The notes under the pieces are model-generated. The model did no database searches and was not told the DNA's origin. It saw nothing but the letters and a program-made list of their open reading frames with translations. Source: Corynebacterium freneyi (GTDB lineage: Bacteria > Actinomycetota > Actinomycetes > Mycobacteriales > Mycobacteriaceae). From it: a stretch of DNA of 64,000 nucleotides. The DNA lies in the NCBI RefSeq assembly GCF_030408835.1, contig NZ_CP047357.1, positions 2,604,001 through 2,668,000 of the forward strand, in the 5' to 3' direction. Of this stretch, positions 8,294 to 17,615 are shown piece after piece; the first letter of the stretch is position 1, and every line of letters starts with the position of its first letter. Position numbers and translations under genes: made by a program.

Positions 8294-9775
8294 GGGACTT
8301 ATAACGGCTCATCCGGATCTGGAGTGCGTAATTAGCGGGAAGTGATATGTCGGGGTGGCACAACATGTAGGGGCCCTGGCCGGTACAAGATGAGAGTTAC
8401 CACACAACCATCTGACCGAACCAGGACCCTACGATGCAGCCTACGTTCAACCTCGTCGCCGACACCATTTGCCGCACCGCGGAGCTGGGATTAACGATCA
8501 CCGATGCCGCGGATGCCGGCGAGTTCACGGTCATCAGTGCTCGTCCCATCGACTCCTGCGACAAGTGCCCGGGCTGCGGACACACAGGCCGGCTGCGTGA
8601 TCACGTCGTGCGCCGGCTGACCGATCTTCCCGTCGTCGGCTTCCCCACCAGGTTGCAGGTACGCGTGCCGCGGTTCCTGTGCCTGAATCAGTCCTGTGCC
8701 CAGCGGATCTACCAGGGCGAACTGGCCTGCGCCGAACGCGGGCGCACCGTCACTCGCCGGGTGACCCGCTGGATTCTGCAACGGTTGGCGATCGACAAAA
8801 TGGGTATCTCCGCCACCGCCAAAGCCCTGGGCTTGGGCTGGGACCTGGTCAACGACCTCGCCCTGGATGCCTGCCGGCACCTGGTCTATGACGACCCCGG
8901 CCACCTTGCCGGGGTACGCGTGCTGGGCGTGGACGAGCACGTGTGGAAGCACACCCACCGGGCCGGTGAGCCGGACTCGTTCGTCACCGTGCTCGTCGAC
9001 ATCACCCCCGTCATCGACGGCGCCGGACCGGCCCGGTTGCTGGACATGGTCCCGGGTCGTAGCGCCGCGGTACTGAGCGATTGGCTCGGCCAGCGTGGGC
9101 AGGGCTTTCGCGACCGGGTCGAGGTTGTCACGATGGATGGGTTTGCCGGCTACGCCACCGCCACCAAACAGGCCCTGCCGCGGGCGCAGGCGGTGATGGA
9201 TCCCTTTCACGTGGTGCACCTGGCCGCCGACAAGTTGACCGTGTGCCGGCAGCGCCTGCAGCGGATGACCACCGGGCGGCGGGGCAAGAAAAACGATCCG
9301 TTGTATAAGAACCGGAAAACCCTGTTGACCAGGATTGACTTCCTCACTGATCGACAGCATCGGCGACTCGAGCAACTGTGGGCCACCGACGAAGACTACG
9401 TGGCTTTGGAGGTGACGTGGTCGGTGTATCAGCAGATCATCGCCGCCTATCAGTACCCGAAGAAAGCCGAGGGCAAGAAGCTGATGCAGAAGGTGATCAG
9501 CACGCTGCGTTCATCGACGATGCCGAAGGGGTTAGAGGAGATTAAGCAGCTGGGAAACACGCTGTACCGGCGCCAGAAGGACGTGCTGGCGTATTTCGAT
9601 ATCGGCGCGTCCAACGGGCCCGTCGAGGCGATCAACGGGCGCCTGGAGCATCTGCGCGGCATCGCTCTGGGGTTCAAGAACCTCGGGCACTACATCTTGC
9701 GATCCTTGATCCACTCCGGACAGCTGCACACCAAGATCAACGCACTCTAAATCCTGAAGAGCCCTTATAACTTCC
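8294..9775 (+). mobile_element. ISL3-family insertion sequence
   Basis: About 1.48 kb bounded by imperfect terminal inverted repeats. The left end reads GGGACTTATAACGGCTC and continues to GAGTGCG; the reverse complement of the right end reads GGAAGTTATAAGGGCTC and also continues to GAGTGCG, with about 28 of 35 positions matching. It contains one transposase gene. I could not find the 8-bp target duplication expected for the family (left flank TGGGTTCG, right flank GTCACACG), so the insertion is old, rearranged, or my outer boundary is a few bases off. Confidence 0.8.
8434..9750 (+). CDS. ISL3-family transposase
   Basis: 438 aa, apparently intact. An N-terminal zinc-ribbon (CDKCPGCG ... CLNQSC, about residues 42-90) and helix-turn-helix precede a DDE domain with candidate catalytic residues in GVDEHVWKH, VTMDGFAGYAT and NGPVEAINGRLEHLRGIALG. 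It catalyses cut-and-paste movement of the element that carries it. Codon use is less GC-extreme toward the 3' half than the neighbouring housekeeping genes, consistent with acquired DNA. Full length and intact motifs suggest it may still be active. Confidence 0.93.
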   Translation: MQPTFNLVADTICRTAELGLTITDAADAGEFTVISARPIDSCDKCPGCGHTGRLRDHVVRRLTDLPVVGFPTRLQVRVPRFLCLNQSCAQRIYQGELACAERGRTVTRRVTRWILQRLAIDKMGISATAKALGLGWDLVNDLALDACRHLVYDDPGHLAGVRVLGVDEHVWKHTHRAGEPDSFVTVLVDITPVIDGAGPARLLDMVPGRSAAVLSDWLGQRGQGFRDRVEVVTMDGFAGYATATKQALPRAQAVMDPFHVVHLAADKLTVCRQRLQRMTTGRRGKKNDPLYKNRKTLLTRIDFLTDRQHRRLEQLWATDEDYVALEVTWSVYQQIIAAYQYPKKAEGKKLMQKVISTLRSSTMPKGLEEIKQLGNTLYRRQKDVLAYFDIGASNGPVEAINGRLEHLRGIALGFKNLGHYILRSLIHSGQLHTKINAL

Positions 9776-9806
9776 GTCACACGGGACTTCGATCACGTGG
9801 GACGAC

Positions 9807-9845
9807 AAAAGCGCCGCCGGGGAATCATTCCCCGGCGGCGCTTTT
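9807..9845 (-). terminator. Rho-independent terminator of groEL
   Basis: An 18-bp perfect stem (AAAAGCGCCGCCGGGGAA, loop of 3) with A/T runs on both sides, just after the groEL stop at 9881. It also bounds the IS side. Confidence 0.9.
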
Positions 9846-9880
9846 TCGGGCTGGCCACGCGGTGGCCGACGGACTTGCGC

Positions 9881-11626
<1,746 letters not shown>

Positions 11627-11634
11627 TCACGTTG

Positions 11635-11661
11635 TTGGCACTTGCTCAACGCGAGTGCTAA
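11635..11661. promoter_or_regulatory. CIRCE element 1 (HrcA operator)
   Basis: TTGGCACTT-N9-GAGTGCTAA, 16 of 18 matches to the CIRCE consensus TTAGCACTC-N9-GAGTGCTAA, upstream of groEL. Confidence 0.9.
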
Positions 11662-11670
11662 TCCCCGTTT

Positions 11671-11697
11671 CTAGCACTCGCCCCCTGCGAGTGCAAG
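11671..11697. promoter_or_regulatory. CIRCE element 2 (HrcA operator)
   Basis: CTAGCACTC-N9-GAGTGCAAG, a second CIRCE copy 9 nt from the first. Lying about 35 bp from the -10 box of the divergent peptidase gene, it could also affect that gene. Confidence 0.85.
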
Positions 11698-11731
11698 ATG
11701 TGGGCGCCGTGGCCGACCGGGCCGACGCGCC

Positions 11732-11737
11732 TATGCT
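11732..11737 (+). promoter_or_regulatory. -10 box (TATGCT) of leaderless M20 peptidase gene
   Basis: TATGCT ends 7 nt before the ATG at 11745; no Shine-Dalgarno is present. Confidence 0.45.
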
Positions 11738-11744
11738 GGCGCCC

Positions 11745-13175
11745 ATGAGCGATACCGCGCAGCAGAACCCGAACGCCCCGTCCCCGGACCTCGTTTCCGC
11801 GATCCGCGCGAAGGTCGAGGCGGATGCGGAGACCATCAAGAAGGAATTGACGGAGCTCGTCGCGTTTCCGTCGGTGCACGGCGAGGAGGACACGAAGCAG
11901 GCGTGCCGCGATGCCGCCGCCCATGTGGTGGAACTGTTCGCGGATGCCGGCGTGGATCTGGATTCGCATGTGACGGTCGACGGTTCCATCGCACTGACCG
12001 GTCACATCCCGGCTCCGGAAGGCCGCCCGACGGTTCTCCTCTATTCCCACTACGACGTGCAGCCGGCGGGCGACGTGTCGGAGTGGACGGCGGATCCGTG
12101 GACCCTCGACGAGCGCGATGGCCGGTGGTACGGCCGCGGCACGGCGGATTGCAAGGGCAACGTGGTCATGCATCTTGCGGCGTTGCGTGCGTTGCGGGCG
12201 CTGCGGGCGCTGCGGGAGCTTGACGACGACCCGGCGTCGGCGGTGGAGCTGCCGGGGATCCGGGTCGTGGTCGAGGGCTCGGAGGAGCGGGGTTCGGCCG
12301 GGCTGGAGGACCTGACGCGCACGCGGCCGGAGCTGTTCGCCGCCGACGTCATCCTCATCGCCGACGTGGGCAATGTGGCGGTGGGCCGTCCGACCCTGGT
12401 GACCACGTTGCGCGGCACCGCCGACGTCGACGTGACGCTGGAGACGCTGGCGGGCCCGGTGCACTCCGGCATGTTCGGCGGCGCCGCGCCGGATGCGCTG
12501 GCGGCGATGATGCGCCTGCTCGATTCCCTGCGCGACGACACCGGGGCGACCCGCATCGACGGCCTCGACTGCGATCAGACGTGGGAGGGCCTGGGCTACG
12601 ACGCCGACACCTTCCGCGGCGACGCCGGCGTGCTCGACGGCGTCGATCTCGTCTCCGACGGCTCGGACGCCTCGGTGGCGGATCTGACCTGGGCGCGCCC
12701 GGCGCTCATAGTCACCGGCATCGACTGTCCGCCGGCCACCAACGCCGTCAACGCCATCCCTTCGAAGGTCACCGCGCACCTCAACCTCCGAGTGCCCCCG
12801 GGCATGGACCCGCAGGAGGCGCAGGACAGGCTCGTCGCCCATCTCGAATCCCACGTGCCGTGGAACGCACGCATCGACATCCGGCGGGACGTCCTCGCGT
12901 CGTCGTTCAGCGCCGACGTCGAAGGCGGCGTCGTCAAGCACGTCGAAGCCTGCCTGGCCGCGTCCTACGGCCGCGAAACGGAACGCATGGGAGAAGGCGC
13001 GTCGATCCCGCTGTGCGCGACTCTGCTGGACGCCGTGCCCGACGCCGACATCGTCCTGTACGGGGTCGAGGAGCCGCAGTGCCGCATCCACTCCTCCGAC
13101 GAGTCCGTCGACCCGCGGGAAATCCGCGACATCGCCGTCGCCGAAGCCCTCATCCTGGCCACCATCGGCCGCTGA
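11745..13175 (+). CDS. M20/M28-family dipeptidase (metallopeptidase)
   Basis: 476 aa cytoplasmic zinc peptidase of the M20 family that hydrolyses dipeptides or related amides. The first metal motif is YSHYDVQPAG (about residues 102-111), followed by GRGTADCKGN with the bridging aspartate, the catalytic glutamates in EGSEERGSAG, and the dimerisation domain with GPVHSGMFGG. A C-terminal IPLCATLLDAVPDADIVLYG and the ligand histidine in CRIHSSDE complete the active site. A short leucine/arginine repeat (ALRALRALRE, about residues 149-158) reflects tandem GCGCTGCGG units and may vary in length. It is monocistronic and divergent from groEL. Confidence 0.9.
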   Translation: MSDTAQQNPNAPSPDLVSAIRAKVEADAETIKKELTELVAFPSVHGEEDTKQACRDAAAHVVELFADAGVDLDSHVTVDGSIALTGHIPAPEGRPTVLLYSHYDVQPAGDVSEWTADPWTLDERDGRWYGRGTADCKGNVVMHLAALRALRALRALRELDDDPASAVELPGIRVVVEGSEERGSAGLEDLTRTRPELFAADVILIADVGNVAVGRPTLVTTLRGTADVDVTLETLAGPVHSGMFGGAAPDALAAMMRLLDSLRDDTGATRIDGLDCDQTWEGLGYDADTFRGDAGVLDGVDLVSDGSDASVADLTWARPALIVTGIDCPPATNAVNAIPSKVTAHLNLRVPPGMDPQEAQDRLVAHLESHVPWNARIDIRRDVLASSFSADVEGGVVKHVEACLAASYGRETERMGEGASIPLCATLLDAVPDADIVLYGVEEPQCRIHSSDESVDPREIRDIAVAEALILATIGR

Positions 13176-13327
13176 GTCCGCAGAGGCCACGCTCCGGACG
13201 GCCCACCCGCACACGCCCGCGACCTGCGCCACACCCCGTTACGGGTGGAGCCCGGGTGTGATGTGGGGCACCTCCATTTGACGAGATTTGTTGCGGCCCA
13301 CCCCCGAGGTGTTCTACGGTTGCCGAC

Positions 13328-13393
13328 ATGCAGAAGAACATTCGAATTACGCGAGTAGCGAAGGCTACGAGCCCCGGTGGAGGCATGGACTGA
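13328..13393 (+). CDS. Putative leader peptide (21 aa) ahead of LeuA-like gene
   Basis: A 21-codon frame starting MQKNIRITRVAKATS and stopping at 13393. A -10 like TACGGT (13315-13320) ends 7 nt before its ATG, so it would be a leaderless leader peptide. It contains codons rare in this genome (ATT, CGA, GTA) and its stop falls inside the hairpin at 13372-13408, the arrangement expected for ribosome-mediated attenuation. Leu codons are absent, so the sensed amino acid is not obvious (Ile, Arg, Thr, Val and Ala are candidates). Coding is inferred, not shown. Confidence 0.45.
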   Translation: MQKNIRITRVAKATSPGGGMD

Positions 13394-13408
13394 CCCCTCC
13401 ACACGGGG
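13372..13408 (+). promoter_or_regulatory. Hairpin overlapping leader-peptide stop (possible attenuator)
   Basis: CCCCGGTGGAGG pairs with CCTCCACACGGGG around a 12-nt loop that holds the leader stop codon. A ribosome at the end of the leader peptide would mask the left arm. A weaker stem ACCCA/TGGGT follows at 13425-13442. No T-run terminator was found, so translation-level control is equally possible. Confidence 0.4.
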
Positions 13409-13493
13409 TCTCTGGCCGCTACACACCCACGCATCCATGGGTCGGTCCACCACCAAACTCTTCTTCTCAAGATTTTTCGAAGGACCGCACAGA

Positions 13494-14042
13494 ATGTTCA
13501 CCGCCCGCACCCACAAGAACACCTCGACGACGATGACTTATAGCGGGAAGCGCCCCTCCGCCCGGCCGGAGACGACCACCCGCACCTTCACCGAGGATCC
13601 CTTCCGCGCCCGCTTCGGCCACCGCCTGCCCCGGGGCCTGCGGCAGGAAGCGCGGGGCATGGACTGGCGCACGTTCATGACCACCTACTCGCCGACCGGC
13701 GGTTCGCTGGCCATCCGCGAATTCACCTCCGTCAAGGGCCTGGCGGGACGCTCCACCTACCGGGCGTCCATCACCACCGGCCGCGGCACCGACGCCGAGC
13801 GCACCGACATCCGCGAGGTCACCGCGATGGGGCCCGTCTCCGCGGTGACGAACCTGATGGCCGACGCCGGCTACCGCGTCGAAATCCTCGAGTTCCACCA
13901 GTTCGAGATCTTCGAGGCCACCGCGACCTTCCTGTACGCGACGCACAACAACAGCTCCGTCTGGACCATGGGCTTCGGCACCACCCCCGAGGCGTCGACC
14001 ATGACCGCGATGACGTGCGCGGCCAACCGCCTGCACGGCTAG
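13494..14042 (+). CDS. Stand-alone LeuA (2-isopropylmalate synthase) regulatory-domain protein
   Basis: 182 aa. The C-terminal 120 residues match, by eye, only the allosteric R domain of alpha-isopropylmalate synthase: WRTFMTTY near residue 57, GPVSAVTNLMADAGYRVEIL, ATFLYATHNNSSVWTMGFG and EASTMTAMTCAANRL correspond to the LeuA segments WDIFATEY, GPLAAY, VEIQEYNQ, VWGVGIAG and SAVNR. An RLPRGLRQ segment resembles the LeuA linker. The catalytic TIM barrel (HxH metal site) is completely absent. It could bind leucine or acetyl-CoA-type ligands, or pair with full-length LeuA and tune its feedback. Shine-Dalgarno GAAGGA precedes the ATG; a leader peptide and hairpin lie upstream. Confidence 0.8.
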   Translation: MFTARTHKNTSTTMTYSGKRPSARPETTTRTFTEDPFRARFGHRLPRGLRQEARGMDWRTFMTTYSPTGGSLAIREFTSVKGLAGRSTYRASITTGRGTDAERTDIREVTAMGPVSAVTNLMADAGYRVEILEFHQFEIFEATATFLYATHNNSSVWTMGFGTTPEASTMTAMTCAANRLHG

Positions 14043-14105
14043 GTCGCCCCCTCCCCGGTCCCCGACTTCCGCATCACCCTCGGCGTTCGTCGAGGGTGAT
14101 GTTTG

Positions 14106-14135
14106 TTGCGGACACGTACACCTTTTCAGCATTAT
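14106..14135 (+). promoter_or_regulatory. Promoter of the mrp operon
   Basis: TTGCGG, an 18-nt spacer and CATTAT (14130-14135), ending 7 nt before the GTG at 14143. This supports leaderless expression; the GGAGGA that touches the GTG is too close to act as a normal ribosome site. Confidence 0.5.
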
Positions 14136-14142
14136 TGGAGGA

Positions 14143-17121
14143 GTGACCGTCCTCCTGTGCCTCCTCATCGCCACCGCGACGCTGGCACCGTGGACGATTC
14201 GCCGACTGGGCTGCCGCGGATTTCCGCTGCTGGCCCTCCCCCTCGCGGCGGGGGCCGCGTGGACCGGTTCCCACCTGGTGCGCCATGCACTCGCCGAAAC
14301 CGGCTCCGGACACCCCGTCCTCGTCGAGCGTTTCGAGTGGATGCCCGCAGTCCACCTGGACATCGTGCTCCGGCTGGGCCCGTTGGAATCGCTGTTCGGC
14401 ACCCTGGTGCTGACCGTTGGCGTTCTCGTCCTGGTGTACTGCGGCGGATATTTCCACGACCCGCCACCCGGCAAGCGCCGCCGCCTCGGCTCCTTCGCCG
14501 CCCAAATGGTGCTGTTCGCCGCCGCCATGTACGGCCTCGTCGTCTCCGACAACATGCTGCTCATGTACGTGTTCTGGGAGATCACGTCCGTGCTGTCGTT
14601 CCTGCTGGTCGGTTACTACGCCGAGCGCGCCTCGTCGCGGCGCTCCGCCGGCCAGGCGCTGCTGGTGACCACGCTGGGCGGCCTGGTGATGCTCGTCGGC
14701 ATCATCCTCATGGGTCACACCACCGGGTACTGGGAATTCTCCGCCCTCACCGCCCCCGGCGCGCTGTCCTGGGCAGAGCTCCACGACCCCGCCATCGCCA
14801 CGGCCGTGGTGCTGCTGGTCCTCGGCGCGCTGACCAAATCGGCGATCGCCCCCTTCCACTTCTGGCTGCCCGGCGCGATGGCGGCCCCGACGCCGGTGTC
14901 GGCGTTCCTGCATTCCGCGGCGATGGTGAAGGCCGGCGTCTTCCTCGTCGCCCGCCTGTCGCCGACGTTCGGCGCGACCACCACGTGGCACCTGGCGATC
15001 ATCCCGCTGGGCCTGGTCACCATGGTCATGGCCGGGTGGATGGCGTTGCGGCAGAAGGACCTCAAGCTGGTCCTGGCCTACGGCACGGTGTCGCAGCTGG
15101 GCTTCATCATCACCGTGACGTCCATCGGCACCCGCGCGGCGATGCTCGCGGCCCTGGCGCTGACGCTGGGCCACGCGATGTTCAAGGCGACGCTGTTCAT
15201 GATCGTCGGCGCCATCGACCACACCACCGGCACGCGCGACGTGCGGCAGCTGTCGGGCCTGGGCGCGCGCCGCCCGCAGATGTTCATCATCGCGGGACTG
15301 GCCGCCGCGTCGATGGCGGGCGTGCCCCCGCTGTTCGGTTTCGTGGCCAAGGAGGCCGCCCTCGACGCGGTGCTCCAGGCCGAGCCGCTGCGCAGCATGC
15401 CCGGCGTGTTCACGGCCATCGGCCTGGTCGTCGGTTCGGTCCTCACCGTGGCCTACTCGCTGTATCTGATGCACGCGGCGTTCGCCACGAAGCCGTCGAC
15501 GCACGCGTCGGGTGGCGGCATCTCGCAGGCGGTGGCGGACATGCAGCGGCCGAGCCCGCTGATGCTCGCCCCGGCGTGGCTGCTGGCCCTCGCCGGCGTG
15601 GTCACCGGCGTGCTGCCCCGGATCTACGACGCCGCGATCCGCCCCTACCTTTCCGAGGCCTTCCCGAAGGTCCCCGATGATTCCCACCTGGCGCTGTGGC
15701 ACGGATTCAACGTGCCGCTGATGCTCACGGGGGTCATCCTGCTGACCGGTCTGATCATGCACTGGCAGCGCAAGCTCATCCGCGAGCTGCAGTTCGAGAA
15801 GCCGGCGCTGGGCGACGCCGACGTCGCCTACGACTGGATCCTCGACATGGCCCGCCGCCTGTCGCTGCGCGTCACCGCGTTCACGCAGCGCGGTTCGCTG
15901 CCGCTGACCGAGGCGACCATTTTGGGCGTCTTCATCCTCCTGCCGATCTCCGCGCTCGTCCTGGGCGGGCGCGACGACCTGCGCATGGAGCTGTGGGACA
16001 CCGCCCCGCAGGGTGCGGCGGCGCTGCTGATCATCATCGCGGCGCTGGCGTCGACGCGGATGCGCAACCGTCTGTCCGGCGTGATCATGGTGGGCGTGAC
16101 GGGCTACGGGCTGGCGCTGGTCTTCGCCCTGTACGGTGCGCCGGACCTGGCGCTGACGCAGCTGCTGGTGGAAACCATCACCATGGTGGTGTTCGTCCTG
16201 GTGCTGCGCACTCTGCCGCCGAAGACGTCGGATCAGCCGACCGGCCTGGAGCGCTCCCGCGCGTGGCTGGCCGTCGCCGTCGGCTCCACCGCCGCGATCA
16301 TCGGCGCGTTCGCCATCGCCGCCCGCTCCAAGGCCCCGGTGTCCGACCCGATTCCGCGCATCGCCCTCGAGGAGGGCCACGGCGCCAACGCCGTCAACGT
16401 CCTGCTCGTCGACATCCGCGCGTGGGACACCTTCGGCGAGATTTCGGTGCTGGTCATCGTGGCGGTGGGCATCGCCTCGCTGGTGTTCCGCACGCACACG
16501 GTGCACAACCTGCCGCGCGTCACCACGCGCCGCACGCGTCGCGAGCGCAACCCGCGTTGGCTGTCGACCTCCGGGTCGCAGGTCGATGCCGGTCGCCGAC
16601 CGCTGATGGTCGAGGTGTCCACTCGCTTCCTGTTCCCGTCGATGATGGCGCTGTCGCTGTACCTGTTTTTCGCGGGCCACAACGCACCCGGCGGCGGTTT
16701 CGCCGGCGGACTGGTGGCCTCGCTGGCCATCACCCTGCGTTACCTGGCCGGCGGCCGGTGGGAGCTGGCCGAGACGATCCCGTGGTCGACGGACAAGATC
16801 CTGGGCTCCGGCCTCGCCGCAGCGGCACTGGCGGTGTTCTGGCCGATGCTCATCGGCTGGCCGCCGTTGTCGAGCCTCGTCGTCGACCTGGAGCTGCCGC
16901 TGATCGGGGACATGCACCTTGTGTCGCCGCTGCTCTTCGACCTCGGCGTCTACCTCATCGTCATCGGCACCGTGACGTACATCCTGCGCAGCCTCGGCGG
17001 CCGCATCGACGTCGAGACCGACCGCCGCGCCGAACGCGCCCGCTCGAGGCGCGTGACGCTGACCAAGCTGGGGCGCACGCGCCAGTTCCGCTACAAGTCC
17101 GGGAAGGAGGCCGCGAAGTGA
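14143..17121 (+). CDS. mrpA: Na+/H+ antiporter subunit A (fused MrpA-MrpB)
   Basis: 992 aa polytopic membrane protein. The first 500 residues are the NuoL-like proton channel (AMYGLVVSDNMLLMYVFWEI, LTKSAIAPFHFWLPGAMAAP, VSAFLHSAAMVKAGVFLVAR with the conserved Lys and His); residues about 570-800 carry the MrpA C-terminal DUF4040 region; the end (about 815-960, FFAGHNAPGGGFAGGLVASL) is an MrpB domain, so A and B are fused as usual in actinobacteria. It is the main proton-translocating subunit of the multisubunit cation/proton antiporter for Na+ and alkali tolerance. GTG start, first of six overlapping genes. Confidence 0.95.
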   Translation: MTVLLCLLIATATLAPWTIRRLGCRGFPLLALPLAAGAAWTGSHLVRHALAETGSGHPVLVERFEWMPAVHLDIVLRLGPLESLFGTLVLTVGVLVLVYCGGYFHDPPPGKRRRLGSFAAQMVLFAAAMYGLVVSDNMLLMYVFWEITSVLSFLLVGYYAERASSRRSAGQALLVTTLGGLVMLVGIILMGHTTGYWEFSALTAPGALSWAELHDPAIATAVVLLVLGALTKSAIAPFHFWLPGAMAAPTPVSAFLHSAAMVKAGVFLVARLSPTFGATTTWHLAIIPLGLVTMVMAGWMALRQKDLKLVLAYGTVSQLGFIITVTSIGTRAAMLAALALTLGHAMFKATLFMIVGAIDHTTGTRDVRQLSGLGARRPQMFIIAGLAAASMAGVPPLFGFVAKEAALDAVLQAEPLRSMPGVFTAIGLVVGSVLTVAYSLYLMHAAFATKPSTHASGGGISQAVADMQRPSPLMLAPAWLLALAGVVTGVLPRIYDAAIRPYLSEAFPKVPDDSHLALWHGFNVPLMLTGVILLTGLIMHWQRKLIRELQFEKPALGDADVAYDWILDMARRLSLRVTAFTQRGSLPLTEATILGVFILLPISALVLGGRDDLRMELWDTAPQGAAALLIIIAALASTRMRNRLSGVIMVGVTGYGLALVFALYGAPDLALTQLLVETITMVVFVLVLRTLPPKTSDQPTGLERSRAWLAVAVGSTAAIIGAFAIAARSKAPVSDPIPRIALEEGHGANAVNVLLVDIRAWDTFGEISVLVIVAVGIASLVFRTHTVHNLPRVTTRRTRRERNPRWLSTSGSQVDAGRRPLMVEVSTRFLFPSMMALSLYLFFAGHNAPGGGFAGGLVASLAITLRYLAGGRWELAETIPWSTDKILGSGLAAAALAVFWPMLIGWPPLSSLVVDLELPLIGDMHLVSPLLFDLGVYLIVIGTVTYILRSLGGRIDVETDRRAERARSRRVTLTKLGRTRQFRYKSGKEAAK

Positions 17122-17615
17122 TCATCAATTTCGTGCTGCTGGCGACGGTGGCCGTGCTCATCGCGACCGGCGTGTACCTGTTCCTGGACCGCGCCATGAC
17201 GAAGATGCTCATGGGCGCCCTGTTGATGGGCAACGGCATCAATCTGCTCATCCTCATCAGCGGCGGCGGGCCCGGTTCCCCGCCGATCTGGGGCCGCGAG
17301 TCGCTCCCCTACTCGGAGACCGCCGATCCTCTGCCGCAGGCGTTCATCCTCACGGCGATCGTCATCACGATGGGCCTGTCGGCGTTCCTGTTGGCGCTGG
17401 CCTACCGCCAGCACCGCTACCGCGTCGGCGATCACGTCCAGGACGACCGCGAGGACCAGTTCGTCGCGATGCGCCGCCCCGACGACCCGTCCGCGGCTCC
17501 CGACCATGACCGGTCGGACGACCCGACGACGGGCCGCCCGACCGAAGCCGGCGACCAGTTCGGCCCGGCCAGCTTCGAGAAGCCCGTGGAGGAGGACGAT
17601 TCCGGTGACGACTGA
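17118..17615 (+). CDS. mrpC: Na+/H+ antiporter subunit C
   Basis: 165 aa. The NuoK-like core of three helices is intact (MLMGALLMGNGINLLIL; QAFILTAIVITMGLSAFLLA), followed by an acidic, Asp/Pro-rich cytoplasmic tail of about 65 residues that is longer than in most MrpC proteins. GTG start overlapping the mrpA stop (GTGA). Interacts with MrpD in the complex. Confidence 0.95.
   Translation: MIINFVLLATVAVLIATGVYLFLDRAMTKMLMGALLMGNGINLLILISGGGPGSPPIWGRESLPYSETADPLPQAFILTAIVITMGLSAFLLALAYRQHRYRVGDHVQDDREDQFVAMRRPDDPSAAPDHDRSDDPTTGRPTEAGDQFGPASFEKPVEEDDSGDD

Noticed and set aside
8286..9783. 8-bp target duplication for the ISL3 element
   Set aside because: The flanks TGGGTTCG and GTCACACG do not match, so no duplication is claimed.
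14137..14142. GGAGGA as Shine-Dalgarno for mrpA
   Set aside because: It abuts the GTG with no spacing; the -10 position favours leaderless initiation instead.
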